Origin: Anisakis pegreffii
Lineage: Eukaryota; Nematoda; Chromadorea; Rhabditida; Anisakidae
DNA length: 64,000 bases
Direction of reading: 5' to 3'
NCBI GenBank assembly: GCA_035041965.1
Contig: JAPYMA010000100.1
Span: forward strand, 1 to 64,000
Each line of letters begins with the position of its first letter. Position 1 is the first letter of the stretch. Made by a program: the position numbers and the translations under genes. The notes under the pieces are model-generated. The model was not told the origin of the DNA. It saw only the letters and a program-made list of their open reading frames with translations, and did not search any database. This document shows, in pieces, positions 36,272 through 47,979 of the stretch.

Positions 36272-37845
36272 GGTAATGAAGTTTACTTGGACGACTTGCC
36301 GTGGGGAACACTTGGCGTCGATCAGAAGGAAGAAGCAGCCGAATACTTTAAAAGATATATCGAATGCACAAACGTTATTACTTGATTGATTTCAACTTTG
36401 AAACCCGAAACTCTTGAAATGCTGAAAATATGAGTGTTTTCCGCTCATATTTATCAAAGCTATGTTGGAGACTCAATGATATCGAAATGGTTTTTAAATT
36501 CTCAGTCAAAATTCACTTGAATGCGGTTATCTGACAACGCGATGTTTTAAGAGGAACGATTTTAGAAAGGAAATCAGTCTCGTGAATGCATGAAGCCACC
36601 GGCATTCTGCGGTCCAGAAACTTCACACGTCACTTATTACATACTTGCTGATTGCAAAATTTTGGTCAGCCGCTTTCCCTCTATATTTCTTTTGCTCATT
36701 CTTTGATCTCACAGTTCGGCTCATATCAAATTATTCTCAGTAGTGGTAGTCATTCTTGATGCAATTCTTCGTCAGTTGAAGTGAACGGGGAATATGAATG
36801 TTTATGCTAACTAACCGATGCGACATCTGAAGTCGTGCTTTTTTACAATTTGTCTCTCACTTCGAGCCGCAACATGAATAGATAGATTTCAAGGCGTAAT
36901 TCAACTTTGCCGGATAAGAGCTCATCGAACTGCTTTCAGAATAACAAGATATACATCCATGGCAAATTCATTCAAGATTGGACGGAACAGAACGAAAGAG
37001 AGCTAAAAGCATGGGAAAGCATGCGGGAGAAGATGTCACACAGGCGAGGAAAAGGGGACGTAATCCTGCAGTTACTCCGAGTTAGTTGAGAACTTCCATA
37101 GAACAGCATACTATTCAGATGGTTGGATGCTTATATGAATCAAAGGCGATGCCGTAATTTCGAGTGAGCCTCAAGCAGTGAGCGAATAAGTTCGTATCGA
37201 AATTTTTATCGACGAAATCATGCAGTCAAGCACTGAATGCAGATGCAACGAAAGCTAATGGAGTAAGCAATGTGGGAACTGAATCGTTTGGATAATAGAA
37301 ATCATGCTGGTTTTATTCCATCCACAATATATGAACATTGACAAAACAAAGAGTAGGTGAAACAATAACATTGGCAACAGCAGCCGTGTCAGACAGCAAA
37401 AATAATTATCAGATCAGTCAACAAATGAAAAAGTAATCCACGAAAGGATATGAGTCCCTTCTAAATACTCCCTTTCACTCATTCACTGATAATAATGTGG
37501 AACAGGAGATGTATTAGCCAATAATTCAGTCAGCTTGGAACAATATGAGGTGAGATGAAGAATTTAAAAAAACAACCAATATTTGTAAGAATGATAACGT
37601 ATCCAACGATAAAAATGACAATAATGGTAATATTGATATTGACAAAGTTGATGATGATAACAACATTAATAAACGGGATAATAATTGCGGTAATGACGCA
37701 TTTTCGACGGCTTATCCCGAGTAGTTTTTGAAATTTGTTCGATTTTTAGCTCCCGTATGATTTCTATTACGACGATTACGAGGACGAGCCATTCATCGCC
37801 GACCCAGGGGACCCATCTGCTCCCGCATTCTGCCTCAGAGAATAA
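36272..37845 (+). CDS. 3' part of an unrecognised gene with an acidic, tyrosine-rich C-terminus
   Basis: Three exons connect in phase 0: 36272-36373, 36940-37080, 37750-37845, giving the last 112 residues of a protein. Acceptors are ATTATCAG, GCTTTCAG and ATTTTTAG; donors are GTTATT and GTTAGT, both seen in other genes of the window. The product has an acidic amphipathic stretch (DQKEEAAEYFKRY), a charged helix-prone middle (TEQNERELKAWESMREKM), and an aromatic-acidic tail (YDFYYDDYEDEPF) before a DPGDPSAPAF end. I do not recognise the family. The 5' end is unresolved; a 45-bp exon at 35684-35728 is a candidate. Three consecutive phase matches and non-random composition argue for a real gene. 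Confidence 0.55.
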
Positions 37846-38779
37846 TGCGATTTAAATTAACGTAACCTTCCGGACGATCGGTGATTCTCATCATCGATAA
37901 TCAAATATAATATCACAGTTTCAAAATAATAAATTGTTTTCATTTGCGTACAATTTCCTGTTTGGCTGCATAAAGTTTCTCGTCAACACACAATACTCCA
38001 GACACTCATTTAATGCTCAAATTCTTTGGTGATTCAATTGTTCCTATGAAACTGATATTGATCGAAGCCACTAGCGAGAGGTTGGGTTCACACCGACACA
38101 AAAGTTAGAGTTTGGGAACATTACAGTTGCGAACAAAAGGTAAAATTTGGGAACGGATTACCAGAGATTAAAATAGGATAGGGACGCATTGGGAATAGAA
38201 GATTTCCAGAATTCTTTTCATTGAAAAGATTCTCAACATACGCAAAGATGAAATGATTCTGAGGAGTTTAATTTACTACTCATCAACAAAAGCAGTAAGC
38301 ATTCGCACAACCGGCCTTGTGGTTGTCAACATGCTGAAATTATTTTAACACCCAGTTACTATCTGCAAAATTGTGAGATCTTGAAGCTATCAGGTATTGC
38401 AGAAGAGGCTACGAAACCAGCAGACAGAGGCCAATTGCTAGATTTAATGATAAAAGAAAACCCTTACAGCATTATCTCGATAGTTGAAGTAATCCAACGC
38501 GGAATGAGTTAACATTTTTGAGAAAATATCATTGAGCGAACAATAAGGCAATTTTGATCTAACCGGCCCTACATCGTACTCCTCTCTGTTTACCTATTAG
38601 ATCATAAGAGAGGATGAGTCAAGGGATAGTTTAAAAGCTTGCTAGATTAAGCTGCACGGATAATGCGAAATTGCTAATTATATGAACGTATCCTCAGAAA
38701 ATGAGCAGCGATTGCTTCGAAACATTGTATCACTAATGATCAATGTGCACATTACTATAGTAGCAATAGCTTCACCATC
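37846..38779. other. Intergenic, nothing recognised
   Basis: Downstream of the partial gene. AATAAT-rich 3' sequence at 37920-37935 could serve its polyadenylation (AATAAA at 37928). No further gene seen. Confidence 0.35.
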
Positions 38780-40165
38780 TGCAAATCACCGGTGTCCTCA
38801 GGTGTGCCCAGTAACATCGGTATTTCTTCACATCATTAGATTCAACTCGGCAGCGCTCAATTCAATGCGTTGTATCACAAATGATAAAGCTATCTTAACT
38901 AGCGCCGTGCTGCTCATTAGAATGCATTGTACCACTACAGATCAACAGATAATATACAGTGCTGTGAAATATAGCTTTGATATATTCAAGCCAACCGTCT
39001 TCTCAGGTTTTCCGAGCAACGTGTTGATGTTTGAACACTGTTCGAACCAGCAGAATCTCGGCTTTCCGAAAATAAAAATTTCGCCGAAAAATTCCGCTTC
39101 TACGCCGAAAAATTCCGCCTCTACGAGGAGATATAGCAATTTTTGTGATGCTATAGGGGTTTGCCACATTCAAACCTACCGTACCCTCGGCATTGACCAG
39201 TAACATATCAATGTCTTCACACCTGTCGATAAAACAGAATCTCTGGATTCAGAAAAATATATATGTTGTCGGGCGATTCTGCTTGGCTGAGGTTCTATAG
39301 CTATTTATTTAAAGCTATCTCAACTAGAGCCGTGGTGCTCATTGGAATGCATTGTACCGTTACAGATCAATAGATAACATACATTACAATAGAAATAAAG
39401 TTTTGATATATTCAAGCCAATCGTCTTCTCAGGTTTGCCGAGTAACGTATTGATGTTTGAACATCATTCGAACGAACAGAATTAAAATTTCGCCGAAAAA
39501 TTCTGGCTCTACGAGGAGATATAGCAATTTTTGTAATGCTATAGGGGTTGCCACATTCAAGCCTACCGTACCCTCAGCTTTGACCAGTAACATATTAATT
39601 TCTTCACACCAGTCGATCGAACAGAACCTCTGGATTCAGAAAAATATATATGTTGTCGGGCGATTTTGCTTGGTTGAGGTTCTATAGCTATTTATTTAAA
39701 GCTATCTCAACTAGAGCCGTGGTGCTCATTGGAATGCATTGTACCACTATAGATCAATAGATAATATACATTGCTTTGAAATATAGTTTTGATATAAAAA
39801 AGCCAATCGTCTTCTCCGGTTTGCCAAGCAACGTATTGATGTTTGAACATTGTTCGAACCAGCAGAATCTCGGCATTCTGAAAATAAAAATTTCGCCGAA
39901 AAATTCTGCTTCTACGAGGAGATATAGCAATTTTATTTATGCTATAGGGGTTGCCACATTCAAGCCTACCGTACCCTCAGCTTTGCCCAGTAGCATATTG
40001 ATGTCTATATACCGTTCGATCCAGCGGAATCTCGGCAATCAGAAAAGTACATATTTTTTTACAAGCTATTCCGCTTTCTTGAGGAGATATAGCTATTTTT
40101 CTAAAGTTATCTCAATTAGCGCAGAGGCGCTCATTCACATTCACATTTGATCAGTGTAGATATAT
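38780..40165 (+). repeat. Tandem array of about 390-425 bp units, each a dimer of about 190 bp
   Basis: The junction block GCATTGTACC starts at about 38924, 39349 and 39736, giving periods near 425 and 387; the first unit is longer partly because a 21-bp block around CCGAAAAATTCCGC is duplicated (about 39085-39120). Each unit contains two versions of the family core, one near CCGTCTTCTCAGGTTTGCC and one near CCTACCGTACCCTCAGCTTT. Units remain largely open in several frames on both strands (173-codon ORF 38682-39203 and 124-codon ORF 39776-40150 on plus), which reflects stop-poor sequence; I do not call a protein. Confidence 0.85.
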
Positions 40166-41127
40166 GTTGTGAGCATTCTGGTTAATGTACATGATAAATG
40201 AATTTGCGAAACAGATGTTAAAATATAACATGAGCTTGATGAATGCAATGGAACCCATGACCCAGGCAAGGGTTGTATCTGCGATGGGATTAGTAAAAGT
40301 TATAATGGTGTTACGTACTGCCATAATGTGCTTCAGTTTGGGGTCTCTACTCGTATATTCTCCTGCTTGTTCCGATGCTTCGAATTTATGGTAATCTTTA
40401 ACGAGGAATTTTTTCAATCATATGTAGGAGCTCATGACCATTTCAACGACCCAGGAAACTCGATGTTTCTTGACATTTTGATCGGGAAGTAACGAAGTGC
40501 TATGATAAGTATCGCTGGATCGTTATCAATTATTTGCGGTATTCGGTGCATCCAATATATCAGAGTGGATTAGGTTTGACAAGGTGCCGAGTACATCAGG
40601 CATGGTTCTTCTTCAAAAAGGAAAACTACATGAAATCGAATGACGAATTACAGTGGGTGTCTCGTTGAGGTTTGTTGTTCCCATCTCTCGATGTTATTCA
40701 TTCCACTTTTATAACACTGGGATGCATTTGATAATGTGAACGAATATAAGCGAGAGACATTCAAATTCTATCATTATCAGATCATTATCAACATCAAGTG
40801 ATTATTTGCTTAAAGCAACAACATACAGGACAATTACACATGCTACATCAGACATAAATCAAACACATTATCATTTAGAACTGTACGGATGAACATCAGT
40901 TGTACTAAATTCTAAATACGTGGTAATCATGTAATCATTTGTATGTGCACAAAAACAGTTCTTTGATTCCTCTCATAAGCTCTTCAATTTTTCCTAAGAA
41001 TGAGCTTTTCACAAAATGATAAATGAAAATGAACTTTATACGATGAAAATATTGCTTAGATTAGACTGATTACATGAAAATGGTTGCAAATATTCAAAAA
41101 ACTGAATGAGGGATTTAGGATCGCTGG
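40166..41127. other. Intergenic with an unresolved open stretch
   Basis: Between 40151 and 40417 both strands are open for 69-88 codons. Neither frame shows a family I recognise or convincing splice sites. The rest, up to the WD40 gene stop at 41128, is AT-rich. Confidence 0.35.
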
Positions 41128-44100
41128 CTACGAAATCAGTGCTATCCATTCGGCACTGCTCTGGCGTCGATGGAAGTGCAGCACGCGACCGCCGTTACTT
41201 GTCTGATCGAACCTGACATTATGACATATTATTGAGAAGTGTCACTCAAGAATTCTGAGGATTATTTTATTAGTTAATTATAATTGTATATTTCATTTCT
41301 TTTGAACAATCCAAAAACTGCAACAGAATTTCTGATTGAACAATTGTTGAAATTAACTTTAAGTTTGCTATCAGAGATTCTGTATTGCTCAAGTGATGAG
41401 GTCAGCACCCTATCAGCTACACATTGCAACATTCTCGTATCTATTAGCCACACAAATGTTTCAAAGAAGATCTATTTATGCCATTATCAGTGAATAACAA
41501 ATACACTCTAATGATATAAATTAACTGTGATCGAAGTCATCAATCATACGGCTTTCGCTAATTATTCTTCATTAAACATATCAGTAATAATAATAGGGAG
41601 CATCTCATTAATAAGGAATAAGTACCATCTTACAATAATAAATGCTGTAAATTGGAATATTGAAATACCTCTGATAGAGTTCGCCATTCCGAACCAATTG
41701 CAGTTTGGAGTTTGATCCGCCTAACGCTAACAATGAACCATCATAAAGCATAAATGTACAACGTTCACCATCCAACACTTCGAACGAATTCAATAATTTA
41801 TTATCTCTCTCCATTTTCCATATGTACAACATCGATGATTCTGTTACGGCCGCCACTTGATCGTCACCTTCAGAACACAAACAACCGTTTTCATCTAATC
41901 AATCCACGACAATACGGGATGATAAAATACATGAGAAACTTTTGCATATGTTAGGAGTTATCGGAATTATAGTTTAATTTTTTACAGTTTGCATTCATCG
42001 GTAATAACTAATGCTGAGAACAGTAACAACCTGAAACATCAATAATGCAAACAATATTAGCGATGAAAATGACACAGTGGAACATTTAACATTTTAATTG
42101 TGGAAAAATTCACCAATAAAATCAACAAACACTGCTTGCGTGTCAATGGGACCAAACAAACGTTGCGGCAAACCGCTATTCGCATCCCACAAACGAATCT
42201 TCTTCTCGCATCGACATGCTGTCAACAAACTGTCACCTAGAATTTATTGGAACATTTCTACAGATCTACTTTCGTATTCGCCCTTTCTAAACTGTTTCAA
42301 CTGCTTCAAATTTTCGTCAAATAAGTCGGAAAGAGATGCTTTTCGAGGTTGCTCATTGCTCGCCCATGGTATTGCATTATTCGACCGCCATTACATCAAC
42401 TTCACAATGACTAATAAATCTATCTCGATCCTTTCATATGTATATCTATTTTTATAAGAGAACGGAAGGAACGTGCAAAATGAGATTTTACTGCAACAAC
42501 TGCAGAATGAAACAGAACCGAACGGAGATGAAAGGAACCATTGGAATTGAGCGCACATGCGATAACCGGTGTCTCATGAGGGAAAACTCTCAGTGAATGC
42601 GCTCGATCGATTCGATAGAGACGCGCTGAACCGTCGATACCACCGGAAATGAACGTTTGCGGGTTTGCGTCGAATTGCGGCAACGATAAACGAAATACCG
42701 CATCTGCGGACGACTGATACCGTTGCAACTCATCACCGTTATCAGCACGCCAAAGTGCTACCAGTCCATCGCCACCACATGACATATACAACGGATCCGA
42801 GCATAGGCCATCGAAATCGACGGAGTTAGTGCCAATGTCAACGTTTGATGCGTTCACCGAATCACCGAATCTCTTCAAATCATACACCGCATCCGTGTGA
42901 ATGCTATTGTACGTCCTGAATGGGTTCATTTGCAACCGAAATGAAAATCTTGACAATAACCAGCAAAGAGCAATCGCACGTTGTGCAATATTTTCTCCAT
43001 TTCTCATGCAATTCAATTCAATTGTTTCGCTAAATTTCTGTTTAATTTCTTGGAATCTTCTGAAAGCTTTCACACTCAAATTTTTCAACATATCAACGAA
43101 AGACGATCTCACCTACTAGTGAGTGTTTTCTCTCCAATGAACGTTGATTGAACTAATCGCAATCAAGTTTTTTCTTCAAATACGTTCACTCGTCACCTTA
43201 CTAAACGGATCCCATTTTGAGGTAGCTTATTCAGCGTAATTCAAAGTATTCGTTTGCAATCTCAAAGAATTCCGCAAGACAATATGGGAAGAGATGAATA
43301 TAAGAGAATGTGAATAGAAACAACGCAATGGCGACAGCAAGAAAGTATTCATTGAAATAAGTATTCACCTTCCGCTAGCACTGCAACTTCGAATAGGTGC
43401 ATTCAACGAGATACGTCGTAAATTAGCGTTTTTTGAACTCACAGGCGGATGATAAACACCGTCATGCAGCTGTGTCACACTAATCTGGCCACTATTATGT
43501 CCTAAAATGAAATGTTCTCACAACAAAAAAAAAATCGCCTTCTTATCAAACCGCTCGGCTCTGTTAACTTGGTAGTAGTGATAAGCCAAGACTGCTGGTA
43601 ACACTGCATTTGCAAATAACACAAATCATTTAATGGCCAATGGAAACTAAGAAATTGCACTAGCAATTGGAGTTCCTAATCGGAAGAGGACAAAAATTTC
43701 AAAATTTCAATCGAAGCTTCATAGTGTTCAATGAAGAAATGACGATGATGCTAACGACGAAGAAATTCACGTGTCCTACCCATGACGACGAAACGCTGAT
43801 CAATCGTACCACATGTGGCACGCTCCGCACAATTTGCCCTTATCAGATGGCAACGACCCATTGCAGTGACTAAATTTGTGTCGGTTTTAGACTCAGAATC
43901 GCTGTGATTATTTCGTTGTGCGGCATATACGATTGGTTCTTGTTTGAAGTGAGCGATCAGCGGCATTAACAGCGGACATAACGGCGATAGGTCGCGCTCG
44001 ATTTGTTGCCATTCGTCTTGCTCGAGCAGCTCACAAATGTCAGCAGTGCTCTCGGCGGCAGCCGTATTCACCATGCTTCGGAATTCATCCGCTTGCAACG

Positions 44101-44383
44101 CATCAATATCGCACTCTGATAAATCCTTTTTGAGCAACACGAAGAGCGATTCAGCTAATTTCGGTGAATGCCTATGAAGAGCTTTCAATTGTGCGGCCAA
44201 CTCAGATGACTCAAAGTAATGCTTTGATATTCGATAGGTTTTAGTGGGTCTCGTCGTCGTATCATCGTCAGCAATATCTTCTACGATATCGCCGTTGTCT
44301 GGGTGATCGCCTTCTTGATGCTTTCTTTTAATACGTCGTTTTCTTAACAGTTGAGCAAGAATCTCACTGCTTGTATCACTCAT
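41128..44383 (-). CDS. WD40-repeat protein of unknown family
   Basis: Six exons (minus): 44383-43780, 43501-43369, 42915-42539, 42236-42114, 41894-41669, 41212-41128; 515 residues with all phases closing. Residues 1-180 are non-WD: a basic start (LRKRRIKRKHQ), an acidic stretch, and a Leu/Glu-rich helical region (SPKLAESLFVLLKKDL, ICELLEQDEWQQI). A beta-propeller follows, with WD-like blades at RFVVMGHNSGQISV, YMSCGGDGLVALWRA, FISGGIDGSARLYRI, LLTACRCEKKIRLWD, VAAVTESSMLYIWKM and LLALGGSNSKLQL. About seven blades are plausible. I cannot assign an orthologue. An upstream in-frame ATG at 44578 would add 65 residues. Exon 1 donor is GTAGGA. Confidence 0.8.
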
Positions 44384-46884
44384 TAATGTGCGTGATCGAT
44401 AGCGGATGCTCGACTGATTGGTTGATCTGAAATCCAGTTGTTGAACGCAATCAATTTTTAGATCAATCTGACCCGATATAAAGCAACGTAATAACACGAA
44501 ACAATCATTTGCAGGGTGATTCAACAACATGTTCCTGAAGACGGCATAACGCCGAAACATTGAACATCGTAAAAACATCTCTAATTGCGCAGGTAATACT
44601 TTGTCAATAAAAACTACATCACTGTTTGATCTACCTATTATCGCTATACGCCTTATAAATGAGGAAAGCTTCCAAGAAACATTTACAGACGATCAGCAAT
44701 GAAGACGAAACATGGCGGAAATTCTTTCGTTTTAAGGCGAAACACTCCCCGAAAATGGTCATCAGCGAGAATAATCGATGTAATTTTCAAATGCACGACA
44801 CCAATCCAACAAATTCACAACTCATCTGAAACACCTTCTTCTATGTGAAATTACAATCAACGATCAACTCGAATACGCAGTGCACCGTGCGATTCTCTTG
44901 CACATTGTTCAATAATGTTCGAAGATCATTTTAAAGTGATAAACACAAAAAACTGAAATCACCATTAGAAGACGAGTCAAACTGATTGCGGGTGTAAATT
45001 TTGTTGTGCCGTAATCACACAAGAGAATAATCATAATCATGATAGTACATCAATCAACTAATACTGCATAAGTCAGCCGCAATTGAACATTTCAAGTGGT
45101 ATCGCACCTATGTGTATCCTTTATTGATTCACAGGAAGTATGACAATAATTTGATAAAATCTTTAAATTCAAAAAAAAACTCAATAATACATAAAAATTA
45201 TTGAGAGAAACTTTGATGGATGGAGAACCATACGCAAAAATTAAAAACTTAAAAAAATTACACCGAATTACAAATGTTCCAATGTTACAGAATTTCACAT
45301 ATTTCTTTAGAAATTGCAAAAATGTGATGATAAAAAACAAAATATAATAATAACGAAATGATCATAGAACAATAAACGTTATAACAATAAAATAATAATA
45401 TCAACAACACTGAAGAACATTGTATGAAAAAATTTTAAAAATAACATTGCAGTAAACAACAGTTTCATTGGAGTACTGTTAATCTGATTGCTTAATTGAG
45501 TCGGCCTTAAAACTTTGAAACAAGATTTTCGAAAACAGCACATTTCTCAATTCTTATTCATACATTTCGATTTTTGTCTCATGCAAAATTCCATTATTGG
45601 TACAAAACTTATCGCCATTATCCTCGTCATTTGCCAATGATATACTTCTCGAAACAATGCAGTCGCTCACTATACGAGGCAATGCACAAACAATAAAACA
45701 TTTCAAAATGAAGCAAATTCAAATCAAACTGAACGCAACTTTCTAAAATGTCAATATAATCAAGTAAAACTGATGAATTCAATCATTGACAAGGGAACAA
45801 TACCACAACAAAAATTCGTACAACTACGTAATATTCTCCGATAAAAAGATGAAATAAAAAATCATTTATGACCAAAAATACCAGATAAAACGAATGAAAC
45901 AATTCTTTGATTTGTAAATCGCACATCAGAATACCACTTCAGTTTGTCACGTACCAAACAACACATTTGAACATTCAGATTTGAACAACGCATTCACAAC
46001 AATAATATCATATGTGCATATTTTCCGTTTCCCACGAATATTGTATATTTTCCATTAAGAGAATCAATTTCATCTTGAGAACAAATCTTTCATTTCTTAA
46101 CACTTAACTGATCTGATTGATTGACGGACTGTAAATTTAAAAAAGTGAATCCAGATGAATTTTTCCTTGGAAAACTTTGAAGATTCTCTTCTTGGAATGG
46201 TCTGCTTCGAAAACTTCCACAGCATGGTAGAGGATTCTAGAAATTGCGATGGATGCCCATATGATAAAGTCAAGACGCTATGAACGATACCAGACGTAAC
46301 AACAGAATCAGCACCCACACACACACTGAATTCACCTCTGTCAGAAACATCAATAAACACATACAAACAGAAGGCGATTCTACGTGACACTCAACTGCTT
46401 AAAAGTTGCTCATTTGATAAAATATTTAAACAGCCATATGAATAATTGAACATCACTTATCCCGAATGGTCTCCTCTTGAATCTCACACTTCAACATCTT
46501 AACTTTACATTCTATAGAACTATCGTTCGTTGGTCACCAGCCTGTGGCGATGACAATGCATAATTTCAGACTCACTGTGCCACATTTTCATCGCTATCGT
46601 TTCTGGTTTATTCTGCCGACAACTCATTTCTTCAAAACCGATTCCAAATCCTTTCATCAATCAAAAACGCCAAATTTCCTGGCTGAACCAATGATACTAC
46701 ACATAAAATTGCAACCTTCGAAACAGTAACAAACAACCAAACAAATCGAATAAGTCATGATTGTCACCGCATTGCTGAACAAAACAACGAACGCAACAAC
46801 GATCATAATGATAACAACTCAATACTTCCTCGTTCTGATAGATTTTGAAGTTCGGCCTATCCACACAAATCCGTCACAATTCCT
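44384..46884. other. Intergenic between two minus-strand genes
   Basis: About 2.5 kb, very AT-rich at 45130-45450 (runs of AATAAT and AAAAA). A 97-codon minus ORF at 46097-46390 has no motif. The WD40 promoter should be at the left end and the 3' UTR of the small orphan gene at the right end. Confidence 0.4.
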
Positions 46885-47663
46885 CTATTTGTTATGCATA
46901 TTTTGTGCAGAAAAAGTGCGCATGAATAACGTCATTTGATCGTGTTGAGCACGAGTCATTCCTTGTGGAGACGACAGTATCTGCAAAACAATCAATCGCC
47001 TTATACTAAGAAAAATACGTACAACAAATGCATAAATTCATTCGAAAAATATCGAATCGCATTGCAATCCTAAATTGCAATAATTTTTAAATCGATTGCA
47101 ATAATTTAAAATCACAATCCAATATCTTCACGTAATCGATGAACTAACAACAATAACAACAACAAAATGATGAAATAAACAAATAAATCGGAACGGACAA
47201 AAGTTCTGACCTGATTCAAAACACCGGCGAAAGCGTGTTTGTGTGTCGCAGGTAGTGACCTGAGAAGAGCATGTCGATGTTCGTATAACTTCTTGAAAAG
47301 TGCCTCGAAATGTGGACTCTGTGCGCTTCCAAGCGAAAACTGAGCAGTGGCCGCCGCGCCACGAGCACGTCTTGAATTATTCTCGATTAGTTATAGTGCA
47401 AAACAATTAAGTATTGTTAGCTATAATGATGATTCCAGAAGCAAAATTGGTGTGTGGGAGGAATATTTTTGAGAGTATCGATCGCAAAGTGCTCTTATGA
47501 TGATTGTTACGATGATTGCAAAAACAAACTTCTTTTGTATTCGTCGTTTACGTCGTCGATCTCGAGCCGTATTCTGCGACTGCTCATCGTCATTGTCATC
47601 TGAGGATGACGATGAGGACGACGGCGATGTGGCTGATGAGGACGATGAACTCTCCGATGACAT
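46885..47663 (-). CDS. Small Ser-rich, basic orphan protein
   Basis: Three exons (minus): 47663-47530, 47370-47211, 46980-46885; 129 residues, phases 2 and 0. The N-terminus is a serine/aspartate tract (SSESSSSSSATSPSS onward, then DDNDDE). A strongly basic segment typical of a nuclear localisation signal follows (RDRRRKRRIQKKRAR), then an alpha-helical region (HFEALFKKLYEHRHALLRSL) and a short polar tail. No family recognised. The ATG is 15 bases behind a GAGTTTTAG acceptor. It starts 317 bp after the stop of the RRM gene on the same strand, so a two-gene operon resolved by trans-splicing is possible. Exon 2 uses an ATTCAAG acceptor. Confidence 0.6.
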
Positions 47664-47979
47664 CTCTCCTTCTTCCAACTAAAACTCATCACTAGCAATG
47701 CCTTCATAAGTCATTTCCACAATTAAAATTGATCAGTTTTATTCATCACCATACACATAAACGCACATTATAGAAACCTCACAATAAATATTTAATAATC
47801 TCCCAGGATGCACATCAATAGATCTTTAGTTAACCTTATGAATAAGCAATCACTTGTTCAGTGAAAATAATATTTATTGTTAACATTTTGTGAATAATTA
47901 TAAAGCTTTTCACATTGGTACAAATTCTGGTAACTGAATTCTTTCATTTCGAGAAAATTTTGACGTGAAAATTCGACTG
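47664..47979. other. Spacer between RRM gene and small orphan gene
   Basis: A 316-bp gap on the minus strand containing the RRM gene 3' UTR (AATAAA-type signals in several places) and, five to fifteen bases before the next ATG, a 3' splice site. Spacing is compatible with an operon but not diagnostic. Confidence 0.4.

Noticed and set aside
36281..36370. VYLDDL motif as a reverse-transcriptase YxDD remnant
   Set aside because: The surrounding residues do not resemble an RT palm domain, and the exon joins cleanly in phase to two further exons of a non-RT protein.
38682..39203. 173-codon plus-strand ORF
   Set aside because: It runs from unique sequence into the tandem repeat and its repeat part is equally open on the other strand; no splice context or domain.
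39776..40150. 124-codon plus-strand ORF
   Set aside because: Consists almost wholly of the satellite unit; openness is a property of the repeat.
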